From: Zygaena filipendulae
Taxonomy: Eukaryota; Arthropoda; Insecta; Lepidoptera; Zygaenidae
Direction: 5' to 3'
DNA: 64,000 nt
Assembly: GCA_907165275.2 (NCBI GenBank)
Contig: OU015653.1
Span: 8,028,001 to 8,092,000 of the forward strand
Part shown: one piece after another, positions 1 to 11,770 of the stretch
Position numbering within the stretch: the stretch's first letter is position 1
Layout: each line of letters starts with the position of its first letter
Program-made: the position numbers and the translations under genes
The notes under the pieces: model-generated
The model's database searches: none
Told to the model about the DNA's origin: nothing
Seen by the model: only the letters and a program-made list of their open reading frames with translations

Positions 1-1420
1 AAGTACTGAAGTACTGAACTGATTCTAAAAATCAATCAATTATTTCACTGATAGAAAACTAGAGTAGGTATTTTTGAGTGACAGGATACTTTTTATCTGG
101 AAACAAAGGGTTCGTGAGAGAGTTCTAAGTGGAACTGCAAGTATTTGGTGTATAGATACGACCTAATCTAGGTGTTGGAATAGGACATGCCAATAGAAAG
201 AGTTCCTGAGGGAAATCCGACATTGACGCGGGGAGAACAGCTAGTAGGTAGTGTGTTTTTACAGAGAGATACCTCGCTCATTTCCATCGCGGACCATGCC
301 AAATAACGCATGCAGCCAGATGCAGCGGCTAAAGTGGCTACGCCGCGTCGCCCGGCACAACGAAGAACGAGGCAAGAGAAATCAACTAAAGAAAAAGAAA
401 GGGAAATAAATACGATAAACACCATTAATATCATTGTAATTAAAACCAAACTATGTGTTTTATTTTTTCAAACTATTAACAGGGATGAATGAATATGTAA
501 AATTGTTATTTTCTCTTTCTTTACTGATTGTAAGGTATAACAATAATTGAATTTTATTTCTTATCTTTGTAATTTTAGGGCCGAATTTGCACTTTTCTTG
601 TTAAGCATTCAATTATACGTTGATAGCTCTCCCTTGAGGACAAATTGTAATGGATTATGCAGTATGTAGGTACGTATCTACTGCAAGGACTCATTATTAT
701 TTCTAGATATGATTATTTCCATCACGCGTAGTTATACCTACATACAGTACCTACCTACCCATACGTTGATCCATTTAGTTTCAAACCAAAGTTTCACGCT
801 GCAATTATTCTGTCAAATATCAATTGAATATATCGATGTTGTAGGGGCCATCAATAGTTACTAAGTTGACCTTTATCATGTCGACCTAAATCAAGGGTAG
901 GTACTTAGGTAGGTATATAAGTAATGTATACCTAGATAATTGACGATTGAACATCGGCAGTGTATACATAGGTACCTATATTATGTGCACCTGTTTATAC
1001 TTGGTATACCCATTCCAAGGTTAATAAGTAAATGATTTATTTTCTAAAAATATTTTATTAATAAAAACAAATATATCTAATTAATTAAATAAATAAAATT
1101 TATCAAATACACAGGTAAACAATCAACACACTCTAACCTCCATATTCATCGAAGACTTATGGGATGTTTGAATTAAAATGATGCTTTGCCACTTTCTTAC
1201 TAATTGTAAGTATAAATATTTGTAAAAGTGTAGAAACTGGTAAAATACTGTTACTAAAACAACCATAAAAAAATTTACGAATAAAGGAGTAGGTAGATAC
1301 AACTTTTCAAATCAATAGAGCTCATAAATTTACGAAATGCAATGTGTGTAACTGAACCATGTATTCCTCCTTGCCAATATAATATAATTTTCCCAATAAT
1401 GAATTATTATATCTGTACCT
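1..1420. other. Intergenic, no gene recognised
   Basis: AT-rich DNA with scattered GTAGGTA/TACCTAC tracts. The open frames here (for example 168-449) are short and show no domain, and I see no splice-supported exon. Confidence 0.5.
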
Positions 1421-1630
1421 ACCAGTTGTGCCCCGCGGTTTCACCCGCGTTAATTTCAGAGTTCCCGCGGGAATTCCGGGATGTATAAGCTATATTATTG
1501 TAAAGTTTCATTTAAATCCATCCAGTAGTTTTTGCGTGAAAGAGTAACAAACACCCATCCATCCATCCGTCCATCCATCCATCCATCCATACATTCTCAC
1601 AAACTTTTGCGTTTATAATATTAGTAGGAT
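1421..1630 (-). mobile_element. Helitron-like lepidopteran repeat, copy 1
   Basis: Read on the minus strand this starts TCCTACTAATATTATAAA and ends in a CCGCGG hairpin followed by CACAACTGGT, a slightly decayed form of the usual CACAGCTAGT end. A 5' TC, a short 3' hairpin and a CTAG-type end fit non-autonomous Helitrons; the link to the lepidopteran Lep1-type group is from memory of that family. It holds an internal (CATC)n tract at about 1554-1590. Related copies recur throughout the window. Confidence 0.6.
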
Positions 1631-1968
1631 CATATAATCCATTTGCAATGGGTACTTCCTGTAACACCTAGAATACATATCTGAAGTGCATGGAGTATGA
1701 AATTTCACAAAACCACGTGTTCTACGTCGCACAATACATGTCAAAAGATCTAACGACCAGCCGCCTGCGGATGCAGGAGTTTCATTAATCTAGTCTGCCA
1801 GCGACGTCGCTGCACCTCACTGCACGCCCGTATCTGCTCTGGCTCAGTCGGGAATGACGGAGGAAAGTAAACACTAGAAACAATATAAAACATTTTAAAT
1901 CACTGTTATTTGTAGCTGAAAAATAATCTCGAACAAACCCTTAATTGGTTATTGGTGGAAAGACTTAC
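1631..1968. other. Intergenic, nothing recognised
   Basis: I see no domain-bearing frame or repeat end here. If the candidate exon at 1969-2085 is real, this would be its downstream intron. Confidence 0.35.
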
Positions 1969-2085
1969 TCTCTACTGCCTTTAGGTGGTAAAATAATATC
2001 AGGATACAACTTTTGTGCAACCGTCGTGCTCTTTCCCATTGACGCTGTGCTTTTAGATGCGCCGCCGCCATAACTTTGAGATGAC
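1969..2085 (-). CDS. Candidate internal exon, gene unknown
   Basis: On the minus strand there is a good acceptor (CTTTTTGTAG before 2085) and a good donor (GTAAGT after 1969) flanking 117 nt. Two frames are open across it: one rich in Ser and Gly ending LYPDIILPPKGSR, the other rich in Ala, Arg and Lys. I could not connect it to neighbouring exons in the window and do not recognise a family. It may be part of a gene that continues towards position 1 and beyond, or a chance pair of splice-like sites. Confidence 0.22.
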
Positions 2086-2349
2086 CTACAAAAAGTAAAT
2101 TCAAAGTAGAGTCACGCAAACCATTGCAGCCAGCGCCTTCTAAGCACATTCTTCGCCGGGGTGCATACTGGTCAGCCTGCGCCCCCGCTCTTGTCAACCA
2201 AAAAAACGCAATGAAATTTTAATGTTTCATTTATTAATTTCTCAAATTTCTGTAATCATTTTGCTTCCAGTGCGGCGGCTATGAAAAAGTTTGGACGCAC
2301 CATTTTATTGACTGATAATTTTGCCGCGCGCGTCTTAAATAAATTGAAA

Positions 2350-2577
2350 TAGGCTTGTTTCCGGGGTATAAAAATCAAAATGCTATTTAGTCCGTCTTGT
2401 AGATTAATAACTACAGTGCTACAGTTTATAGCACGTTGTGACGTCACGCGACATTTCGACTTATTAAATCTCCGTTAATTTTTTTGATTAGGTAAAAAAA
2501 TAAAAAATACGTGTCCAATATTTTTTTATTAATCTAAAAGACGGATCAAAAACTAAAATTTGATTGACAAGCCCATT
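2350..2577. mobile_element. GACGTCAC-centred MITE-like repeat, copy 1
   Basis: The copy has imperfect inverted ends (GGCTTGT on the left, ACAAGCCC on the right). Near each end it carries the signature of a tRNA-free family: a 'tccgtcttgtagattaata' type block and CGTGTCCAATATTTTT. GTGACGTCACGCG lies in the middle. Four more copies occur at 9598, 11771, 14891 and 42614. There is no coding capacity. Confidence 0.5.
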
Positions 2578-2902
2578 GCTGGTTGGTTGCAATGACATTG
2601 GTATATAAACTATAGTGATGCATTCGCATTTCGCACCCCTTTTACCCCCGGGTAAAGATGGCCCTGTTTGTAGATATATGTAATATTCTAGTAAGGATAT
2701 TAATAATTAATTTTTTGTTGAGTTTTGGTCTTAAATTATTTTAGGAACGGTCCAATCAATAGTCGTGGTGGGTGTCAGGATAAAAATAGAACTATCCTTT
2801 TGATGAATTATAAGGCGAAATTATGAATTAAAGTATTATTCTTAAATGTGCACTATAAAAAATCTATAGCAGTCTTATTATCTATGCTCACAAGGCAGTA
2901 TT
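2578..2902. other. Downstream region of the PPP1R36-like gene
   Basis: Short AT-rich stretch after the stop codon of the minus-strand gene. It presumably holds the 3' UTR. I see no repeat or second gene. Confidence 0.4.
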
Positions 2903-5624
2903 TTAAAATACAGACATTGATGCTTTAGACTTTCCCGTGTCAGCACTAGCCGTTGGTAAAGGTCTTAGCATGGTATCAAACGTTGAACGAGGCATGCCAA
3001 GAATACCCACAACCACACCAACATCCTGCAATTCTTCTTCTTTACCTGCTACTGCCTGTAGCATGTACTTAAGTCGAGGTGTAATGCTGGAAAAAATAAG
3101 GAAGATATGATGGAAAAGTGAAATACTAATTCAAATTATGTGTGAGTTCGTAAAGATCGGGAACCTAACTAGATGAGGAAAGCGTAGGATCTGCCTTCCT
3201 TCCCGTATATCCACGTTCGTTCTTGATGATTTTAATTTTTGATGGCCACTGTTAAATTATAGATAGGAACAGAGTAATGACCTACAAAATACTTATATCT
3301 GTAACCTATGTATAAAAGGTAAATAATACCTAAAGGAAACTAAGCATAAATATGCGGATATGAAAAGGTTATCTGCTTACTGGGGACATTTGATGACTCC
3401 GATGCCCATAATACGGTAATCGATCTCTCTGTGGCAGAATACTTCGTTCATTAGCGGTGAGCGTGTGTTCAGTTTCTTGCCGTATCGCACACAGTGGCCC
3501 AAAAGCACAGCGCGCTCCTCTTTCGCCATTTTAACTAAGTAGCCGGTGTGCAGCATGTGCTCCACAGAGTTAAATATCTCGGACTTAAACATTCTATTGG
3601 CTTCTAATTCTGTAAGTTTACTAATCATTAAGATTTCTGTTTCTGTCTATAGAAAAAAAAGAGTGGGTAGAAAAAAAGATTTTAGATAAAATATAAATTA
3701 GGTACTTGTGGTTTTGCATAATGGAAATTCAAATGAGCATATATCTTTGTAATGTGATAGAAGTGGCGATAAACTAATCAACTATATGTTTAATATACTG
3801 TATATATACTGTAAAGATTTACCAATTTGGTTAAAAGATTTCCGCCCCAATGCCAACCAAACAATCTGAACGCACATACGCAACAACGTTTCAAAGAGTC
3901 GTGCATCTTTGTCCGATAACGATCTACGTTTCTTCTGGGGTCCCATGTGATGGAATTTCCTTGTATCTCCTCCACCTTTTATTTAGATTTTTAAGTAAAG
4001 ATTAAAAGAAGGTAGGTAAATAGAAAGTTGCTTTCGCACTTACCTATAAGTATCGTGCAGTATTCTTTCGCCACCAAAACTCGTAGATCAGCCAAATTAT
4101 CGCGATACTCGCGCTCCAATATTTCACAGTCGGGTGTTCGTATTTTAGTTTCTAATTCAAGGATTCGATGAGCCATCTCGTCTGCGATCTAATCATAATT
4201 TATGAGTAAAACTTACTTACAGGTAGGTACAAGTTGGCGATAACTTTCAACAAGCAACACTAGGTAAGTAGGTAGATACATTGATTTTTTATCGCGAATT
4301 GTCAACTTCTCCTGCAGAGTGTTACGCTACAGGATCATATTACTATATTTTGATTAGGCTAGGAGAGGAACGCAGACAGTGAAATTTTAATACCTACACA
4401 TTTAAGAGGGACCCCTTGAATTCACCTGGGTCGTAAGTTCCGGGCACTGCTCCAAAATCTCTGAAGCCTGAAGTGTGCCCAGATTTGTCTTTACCAAGGT
4501 TAGGCAGAGACTATGGAACTCTACTGTTATACATCTATCAAACTCTTTCGCTTCACACTCCACGTTCACAACTATTCACATGCATACCAGTTTATTTGTT
4601 AATGTCAATTAAGTACTAAGAGTAGATACCTAACCGACATAGAGATCCGATGTATTATGGAACCGAAAATTTTGTATTTATTTTTAAGTATCCAGTGCTC
4701 TCTGATTTGGGGAAATTATTATAAACTTTATTTCACACTCGAAATAATTCACTTATCTGTAATTGGGTTCCACTATTTGCCAGTTCTGTATGATTAGGTA
4801 TCAGGTTAACTTTGATTTAAGAATTTAAGGTAAACAATAAACATATTTATTTTTTTACTCGTACCTATATGTAGGTATAAGTAATACTTTAAGCATAGAG
4901 ATACGTACTTGCAAGTAGTACTGGCAATACAGAATGAACGCTCTAATGAATCTTTCAGTCGTAGGTAGATGTAGCATGTTTATAAGCATTGGACTCATTA
5001 TATTCACTGGAGCAGTATATATTGCAATATCTTTTACATCCTGTTTATCAAAAAGACGAAAGTAAAGTTTATCTAGTATTTACTCCTTTATAATAAGATA
5101 CATATTGTGTGTCTACTGCATACTTAATACCTAAGTAGCAATTCAATTTATTTTTACCTGGACGGTAATAACGTCGGGTTGACCTGGTTTAAGCTTTCTC
5201 TGGTAACGTCTCCTAAAACGTATCTGCATGATAAATAGAAAGATTTATTAAGTAAAAACAAGGACAGTAGGTAGGTAATGAGTTTTGTTATCGTTTCTTT
5301 GGAAGAACTTACTTGTTCGATCAAATCTACGTCATCCCTAAATTCAACTGTGCCAGTGGGCGCTTTGGTGGGAATCTGAATTGCTTCAACAGGTTTTGGA
5401 GGCAGATCACTAAAGTATGTGGATAAGAATAAGATATAGGTATAATGGAAAATAAGATTTTATTTTCCAAAGCCACACTAATAATTTACGTGATGACTAA
5501 ATTTTAAATAATCTTTACCATTAACAGACCTTACGAACACTAAAGCAGCTGTAGATTCATCCCATACCCAATGACCATCTTCGTATAAACCACCAAAGCC
5601 TCCTTCTTCGTCATCATCAGCCAT
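2903..5624 (-). CDS. PPP1R36-like protein phosphatase 1 regulatory subunit
   Basis: Seven phase-consistent exons, in coding order: 5624-5530, 5409-5313, 5223-5158, 4188-4044, 3975-3823, 3609-3381, 3086-2903. Together they are 969 nt, or 322 residues plus stop. The start is MADDDEEGGFGG, chosen as the only ATG at the head of the acidic segment. An early GHWVWDE segment is followed by a basic stretch (RFRRRYQRK). The conserved core includes HHMGPQKKRR, IVWLALGRKSFNQIELE and FKSEIFN. I recognise the core as the PPP1R36 family from memory of its HHM and GRK..IE..EINRL..SD.FN layout, not from a search. Family members are thought to bind PP1 and are testis-biased. The long frame at 3790-3975 is a shadow: the phase-correct frame of that exon is the one used here. 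The acceptor at 3975 could also be 9 nt downstream. Confidence 0.55.
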
Positions 5625-6303
5625 TATAGGTAGATATAGGTACCTACTAACTAGCAAGAGAAACAATTTTATTCATAAAAATAAACCAAGATATAAGTAG
5701 GTAGCTAAATAACTTTTTAAACTGTCGAATGCAATGATATTTAAGGTAAAAAGCAATGAAACTAATACTGTTTTTTGACATATAGGTACATATTATTATG
5801 TTATATTCCCTTTGATATAAGTATACCTAGATTTTATTATTTTTAAAAGTAAAAGTTTTTGACATAAGCAGCTTGTAAGCTTCTGAAAAAGGTTTCATTT
5901 TGGTATGAAAACTTGAAAGTATGTATTTTTATATTGGATTATATTATAGCTGTGCGACCCACGTGAGTTTCGGAATTAAAACAAAAAAATATATTCACAA
6001 CGGCCGAGCCATTTTCGAATTTATGCTTGACTAACGAACAGCAATTTATTTTTCTATATACATATTTTATAAATAAAATTGAAGTATTTTTAACAACTTT
6101 TCACTAAATTCATATGAAAGTATAAAAGGTCTCCATCACCTCAGAAAAATGGAGGCACCGGAAGTACCTACACGCAAAACCTATTGAATTGATACAGGTC
6201 CATGATATTTAGAAATCTTAATACTGAATTTAATCTTTAGGTGCCTATATAATATAATACATTAAAGTGAAATTTATCAATCGTTTCATAATATCACTGG
6301 TAT
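5625..6303. other. Upstream region of the PPP1R36-like gene
   Basis: AT-rich DNA upstream of the minus-strand gene, expected to contain its promoter. No clear TATA box or second gene can be assigned. Confidence 0.4.
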
Positions 6304-6480
6304 ACCTAGCTGTTCCCGTTGCTTTCGCGTTGATTCCGGAGATCCTGCGGGAATTCTGGGATAAAAAGTACCCTTCTTTACACCCCTGATAAAGTGTAGG
6401 TATGCAAAATTTCATGATAATCGGTGGAGAAGTTAAGGCGTGAAAGCGTGACAAAGTAGGTAGGTAGGTACCTACTTTTT
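6304..6480 (-). mobile_element. Helitron-like repeat, degenerate copy
   Basis: On the minus strand it shares the GAAATTTTGCAT, CCCAGAATTCCCGC and CTAGGT-end landmarks of copy 1, with many substitutions. Ends are approximate. Confidence 0.45.
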
Positions 6481-6726
6481 CCGACACTTTTCAACCAATT
6501 CACACAAAACCTTGACAAATTATACCTATACCTGAACCTTCCTCATTAATCCCTCTATCTATTGATGAAAACTGCATGAAATTTGAGTTCTATCGCGACC
6601 AGACAGACAGACAGACAGGCGGAGGACTTTGTTTTATAATAAGTAAGGATTACTGACTGATATTACGGTGGGTACGATGTTTTTATTATACAACATTCAC
6701 ATGCATTAGGTAGGTACCTACTAGAG

Positions 6727-8663
6727 GTAGAGCTTATCTAAGCTAAAATGACGCGCCCCTCCATCGGGCATACGCATTACGCACACGCACAACCGTTAAA
6801 ATATCGATACGACGATTTACATAAATCGGAGGTGCTATTATGTAACTTTTGTTTCTATCATTTCTCGGTTACAATCAAAAATATGGTGGTTTTGCGATCA
6901 CAATATGCACGTTTTGACACCTACAATATCCAGCAATCAACCAATTTAAATACATATACTTCAAAAGTTGAAGCTACCTAACTCAGAAGAATAACTAAAG
7001 CATTCTTCTGAGCTGTCATCACAGATTAGATTAGATTAGATTTCTTCTTCTTCTTTTTTATTAAATGGCAACTTTTAAATAATTGTGCCAATGACAATAT
7101 TTATTTCACATTATCAGATTATAATTTGCCAATGACAATGTTTCTTAATAATAAAAATCTCTTCATCTACTTCTTCAATTATGGCGAAACGCCAATGACA
7201 ATGTTAGATTGTCCCCCAAGTTAAAACTCTCTCTCTCTAAAGGGCTCTCTTGAAAGCCAGTTTCCTGCTCAGGGTCCAAAATAGATGCTGAAAAGTGACT
7301 GAAATAACGAAGACACGTGACACGCGTGTTATCGGTACGGCTTTCACTCGTCAACAACCATTATCAGATTTTCAAAATTACATCAAATTATGATAATTAT
7401 GTCAAAGCATAAAGTGATCGTCAGGTAAATTTCAATAAGTGTAAAAAATAAACGTCAATATACTATACAATTACAAAATACTGCTAAAATCATAAAAAGA
7501 AAAATTAATTTAAATGTACAACAAACAATAACAATAAAATAAAATAAACAATATAATACAATAAAATAAAATAAACCAACTAAATCAATGTGAAATTTAG
7601 AATAAAAAAATAAAAATAAATAAAACTACACAATGTAGTCAAATCTTTAAATTTATAAATTTGTTTACCACTAAAATTCATTTTTCAACAAAAGATTCTT
7701 TAATCTGCGATAAAACGATTCGTCGTCGGTCACGTTCCTCAGATCTGCACCTAGCTGCTCGTAATAACTTGGACCTATCACGCGCGGGTTTTTTGCAGCG
7801 AGTTGCGTCCGGTGCGGGACACTCGCGATCCGCCCCATGTTCCTAAACGACCGCCCCCCGCACGTTCGCCAACTAAACCTGTCGATGTTGCGACGGACAT
7901 ACGATATCACCTCGCACAGATACAGACCGGTCATCATCATCACCCGTGCTCCACAAAAATCGTCCCACATGTTTGTCGCGGCTTTACGCCAGCCAGAATC
8001 CAGATCGCGCGTTTTTGCAGTACAAAGACACGGCTGGAGTCGGTCGAGTTTCCCCACAGCATTATACCATATGACATTAGAGACTGGAAGTGCGCAAAAT
8101 ACTAAGGGGCGCAACTTACGCAGGGCATATGCAGCACTACCGAACCTATCACAGAGATGTTGTATGTGCGTTTTCCAGTTCACGTTACAATCAAGTGTAA
8201 AACCAAGAAATTTACATGACTGGCATAATGGTACTGGATTGGTTATACTAAGAGATATTCGATTTCGAATGATTTAATATAAGCCCATTGGACGAGAACC
8301 ATGTCTGTAGTCGCTCGAAGGTGCTATTTATTTGAATATTAAGATCTTCGCAAGTCCGTGCGCATATAATAACTGTGGTGTCGTCGGCGAACAGGACTAC
8401 TAAACCGTCCCTAATAAAATGGGTTAAATCGTTTATTATCTTCAAAAATAGTATTTTTCTACACACATACATAATACAAAATCGCTATTTTTCTGATTGA
8501 AACTGAAATATGATAGCAACAAAAGTTACATAATTGCCCTGCAGGGTCTTGAGTTGCCGCATAGTGTCGCCGCACTCACACTATTTAGAGATACCTTTTA
8601 TCAATACATGACTACTGTTTATTGAGTAGTGGGGTGTGTCATTTTAGTTTAGATAAGCTCTAC
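6727..8663. mobile_element. Long-TIR DNA element split by a LINE
   Basis: The outer ends are inverted copies: GTAGAGCTTATCTAAGCTAA starts at 6727 and its complement with one change ends at 8663. The similarity extends inward: the ATTATGTAACTTTTGTT segment at about 6837 reappears inverted at about 8515-8535, so each arm is roughly 180-300 bp. No transposase is visible. The middle (7025-8472) is occupied by a LINE fragment, so this looks like a foldback or MITE-like element that later received a LINE. Confidence 0.6.
7025..8472 (-). pseudogene. Non-LTR retrotransposon RT fragment (CR1/Jockey-like)
   Basis: On the minus strand 8472-8248 encodes the RT palm with the catalytic FADDTTV motif, preceded by INDLTHFIRDG. 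It continues in shifted frames from 8183 to about 7671 (NWKTHIQHLCDRFGSAAYALR, typical of the region after the YADD box). Only the C-terminal third of ORF2 is present, with frameshifts and rearranged pieces. The segment 7025-7670 would be 3' UTR. Its last 340 bp recur at 37910-38275, supporting a repeat-family tail. The element is dead. Confidence 0.65.
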
Positions 8664-9254
8664 AGCAGAGATCGTCCCTATAAAGGAAACACGAGAGCGA
8701 CTTTTTAACTTTTCACTCGTACCTCAGTAAATAATATAATTCATGACCGACTATAACTTGTGAATCGGAATCTTCATAGAACGTGTTTGAGAGTTGGGTA
8801 AAATTTACGACGTCACTGCTAGTAAGTTGCTCTCGGCGCCGCTGAATACACAATTTATGTTAATATTGACAGCAATATGTAAGTAGATTGTAGACAAAAG
8901 TGCAGTTACCTACCTACGAACTTTAATGCTTTACCCCTACATCATAAGTAGGTATTGCTAATAATGTAGCTTGGTTAGAAATGGTAGGTAGGTATATCTA
9001 CCTATACCTAGTTAGTAAATTATTATTGTACTTAGTTACTTTTAACAGACGACCCGATTTGGTTATGAGCAGACAACACATATGATAATATGGTAGAACC
9101 AATCTGCTGGAGCCTGGAGGCCGATCGTGCTATTTGGGAACGAATTTACCAAGACAAAACTACTGCCATAGATAGATAACGTACCTATATTTAATAATTA
9201 ACGTTCACAATAATTGTTTTTGCCAGGTCACATCATGAAGTAGTATATTGGCCA
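8664..9254. other. Intergenic, nothing recognised
   Basis: AT-rich with GTAGGTA tracts. I see no domain-bearing frame and no repeat end. Confidence 0.4.
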
Positions 9255-9566
9255 ATCTATATAATAAAAATGAATTGCCAAATGTGTTGCTAAGCGCATA
9301 ACTTCCAAACGACTGCACCAAATTGGATAATTGTTTTTTTTTTTGTGTTCATTATTGTCAAGACAAGGTTTATATAAAAGAAGTTTAGAGTTCCTGCGGG
9401 AATTCCGAAACTCACGCGGGTGAATCTCCGAAACGGTTGGAGCGATATTGACGGGACTTTCAGTGCTAATTAGCTGATGTTATAAGGAATATCTACATTA
9501 GGCTACTTTGGAGTTCCTGCGGGAATTCCGCAACTTGCGCGAGTGAAACCGCGGGGCACAGCTAGT
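9255..9566 (+). mobile_element. Helitron-like repeat, full-length type
   Basis: Starts TCTATATAATAAAAATG and ends GAAACCGCGGGGCACAGCTAGT on the plus strand. It contains two copies of the GTTCCTGCGGGAATTCCG block, at about 9390 and 9515, so it is internally duplicated. No coding capacity. Confidence 0.6.
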
Positions 9567-9597
9567 TCATGATAATTATTAAGTATCAATACTCAAT

Positions 9598-9781
9598 AGC
9601 CTTGTTTCGGGGTATGAAAAATTATATTTAGTCTGTCTTGTAGATTAATAAAAAATATTGGACACGTATTTTTCATTTTTTACGTAGGCAATCAAAAAAC
9701 TAAACTATGCGGCGTGATGTCACGCGACATTTCGACATGTATCTCCGATATTTTTTGATTACGTAAAAAGTTAATCCCATC
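9598..9781. mobile_element. GACGTCAC-centred MITE-like repeat, copy 2
   Basis: Matches copy 1 in the left end (CCTTGTTTCGGGGTAT), the CTTGTAGATTAATAAAAAAT block and the GTCACGCGACATTTCGACAT core. It is truncated on the right. Confidence 0.5.
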
Positions 9782-9816
9782 AAAAACATAAATGTGAAAG
9801 TGGAAGCCAAGTTCAG

Positions 9817-10394
9817 TAAAAGGTCCATAGCTCATTAGAGCCACCCGGCACCAACTCCGCACCGCCTCGCCTCGTGCGGTTAGTATTCTTTATATTAACT
9901 TGTATGGGTATGCGCTCACTAAATCAACTCCGTAGCATCACCGCATCGCCTCAATCGCATGCCCTCCACGTGCCGACGGCGGGTGGACCACTCGGTGAAA
10001 ACATGCTGCTCGCACGCTTGCCTTGCGTTGAATGCGCGCTGCCCGCGAGTGGTTCACGTGAGGACAGTACGTTGGCGATGCGCCGCTCCCTCCCTTCCTT
10101 CATTCCCAGCCCTTCACGGTTTGTAAAATTCGGCATTATGAATCACAGACACGTGTAGACGTAGTGCCAATTGTTAACAGACTACACGAAAATTCCTGGA
10201 CTAACCGGTATCCAGTCGTAGACCACGCGGCGTCCACTGGTTGACGTTGCGAGGTCCACCGGTTGACCGCGCGACGTTTATTGGTGATCACACGTTGTCC
10301 ACCCGTGGACCACCTGTCGACAATGAGTGGACGCTGTGTGACGAGGCGATGCAGGGTGGGTGCCGGATGGCTCTAATGAGCTATGACCTTTTTA
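9817..10394. mobile_element. MITE with about 55-bp inverted ends
   Basis: The left end reads AAAAGGTCCATAGCTCATTA followed by GAGCCACCCGGCACC. The right end is its inverse with a few changes, ending GAGCTATGACCTTTTTAA at 10394. The interior is GC-rich and holds a run of related GTCCACTGGTTGACG-type units between about 10200 and 10330. The open frames inside are low-complexity by-products. I do not recognise a superfamily. Confidence 0.6.
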
Positions 10395-10536
10395 AGCTTA
10401 TGCTTAGTTGTCGACTTCACCGACAAAAGAATTGATATCTAAATAGGTGCCAATGTTCTGTAGATATGAAAAAATACGTGTCCAATATTTTTGAAGTGAA
10501 AACTTCTTTTAGCGCGGTCGGTACGCATATTTTTAG

Positions 10537-11480
10537 ACTAGCTGTGCCCCACGGTTTCACCCGCATGAAAGGTTTTTATACAACAACTTTTTTTCCCGAC
10601 ATCCGATTTCAATGAAACAAAGTCTATATGTAGCTCCAGACTAAGCTTAATCTACCTGTGAAAACCGCATGACAATCGGTTGAGTAGATGCGGAGATTAT
10701 CGCGAACAGACAGACAGACAGACAGATAGAAAAGAATTTTAAAAACTTTTTTTTATCACCCCTCTCAATTTTAGGTAAAAATATTCAATGTACAGAATCT
10801 CTCCGGGCCTTCTCTTGCTGCCTCCCCGAAGGGGAGGCGGCAGAGGTGACTGCGTCGGGGCAGAGCCCCCTGCAGTGGGTAATCCCACGCTGTCCGCCAC
10901 TACGGACAGGAACTGGGGGGCGGTTCAGAGACCGCGTGGATCGTCGGGGCGGAGCGGAGTCCAGGCTCCGTCAGCCAAGCTAGGTGGGCTGCGTTGGCTC
11001 GTCATCGCGAGCGATAAGCTCGCGCGGATATCGCTTCCCCTCGGGTGGACGGGCGTGGAGGGGGGCCAGACCACGGATGTGCTCGTGGTCCGACGCATCC
11101 GCCCGCTCGAACATCCGAGAGGTGAGCCGCTGGACGAACTCGTTCAGCGGCTCGACCCTCAGGTCCCTCTGTATTACGGAGTTCCTCACGTAACGAGGAG
11201 CTCCGGCAGCGGCACGCAGTGCCATGGCTTGCTGCGATTGCAGGCTCGCGCGCAGGGACGCACATGGCAGTGCGTACCATGCCGGAGCGGCGTAGGTGAG
11301 TCGGGGCCTAATGTAGGTCTTGTAGACCCCGACTTTTACCCTCAGAGGGAGCCGAGAGTCGAGCACGCCGCGCAGCTGACACCGCGCGGCGCGGGCGCTC
11401 GCGATGACGTTTCTCACGCGAGGCCTCAACGTGAGCCGACGATGCGGATTCTACTCTTTTTTTATAGTATATGTATAGAT
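10537..11480 (-). mobile_element. Helitron-like repeat interrupted by a LINE
   Basis: The CACAGCTAGT-type end is at 10537. The body matches the copy at 13707-14013, including the AGACAGACAGACAG tract and AAAAATATTCAATGTAC. That match breaks near 10790 and resumes with GGATTCTACTCTTTT at about 11448. The 650 bp between are a GC-rich LINE fragment, so the LINE landed inside this copy. Confidence 0.55.
10795..11442 (-). pseudogene. Jockey-like LINE 3' fragment
   Basis: The minus-strand frame 11429-10980 encodes the RT C-terminal region of Jockey-type elements: RCQLRGVLDSRLPL, KVGVYKTYIRPRLTYAAPAW and QSQQAMALRAAAGAP. It ends at a stop near 10980 and is followed by a GC-rich 3' UTR to about 10795. 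The piece is 5'-truncated, as is usual for LINE insertions. GC content is much higher than in the flanking DNA. Confidence 0.7.
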
Positions 11481-11770
11481 AGATGAGATAAAATCTCTGG
11501 ACTCGCGACACCGTTACGAGACGCTGCTATAGTGTGTGCATATATTATTATATGCATGTTACCTACACATAGCAGACCGCGAACGCATCTAAATAAATAA
11601 AAAAATTAGATGTATTTTAAAGTTTCTAATAATTAATAAAATACAATAATTCATAAATAAAATGCAATTCATAACCCATTAACCCTAGTAGGTAGGTAGA
11701 TAGTAACTTACCTATCTCTAAAATGTCTTACGCGCCAAAATAAGTTTTCGATTCTGTCGGCACTCCCGTA

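Noticed and set aside
1554..1590. (CATC)n as telomeric or satellite DNA
   Set aside because: It is a short internal tract of a Helitron-like copy. Lepidopteran telomeres are TTAGG.
3790..3975. Open frame EEIQGNSITWDPRRN as an exon frame of the minus-strand gene
   Set aside because: The splice phases on both sides require another frame, which also gives the conserved HHM and GRKSFNQ text.
10788..11486. 232-codon plus-strand frame
   Set aside because: It is antisense to the Jockey-like RT fragment and has no domain. High GC explains the open frame.
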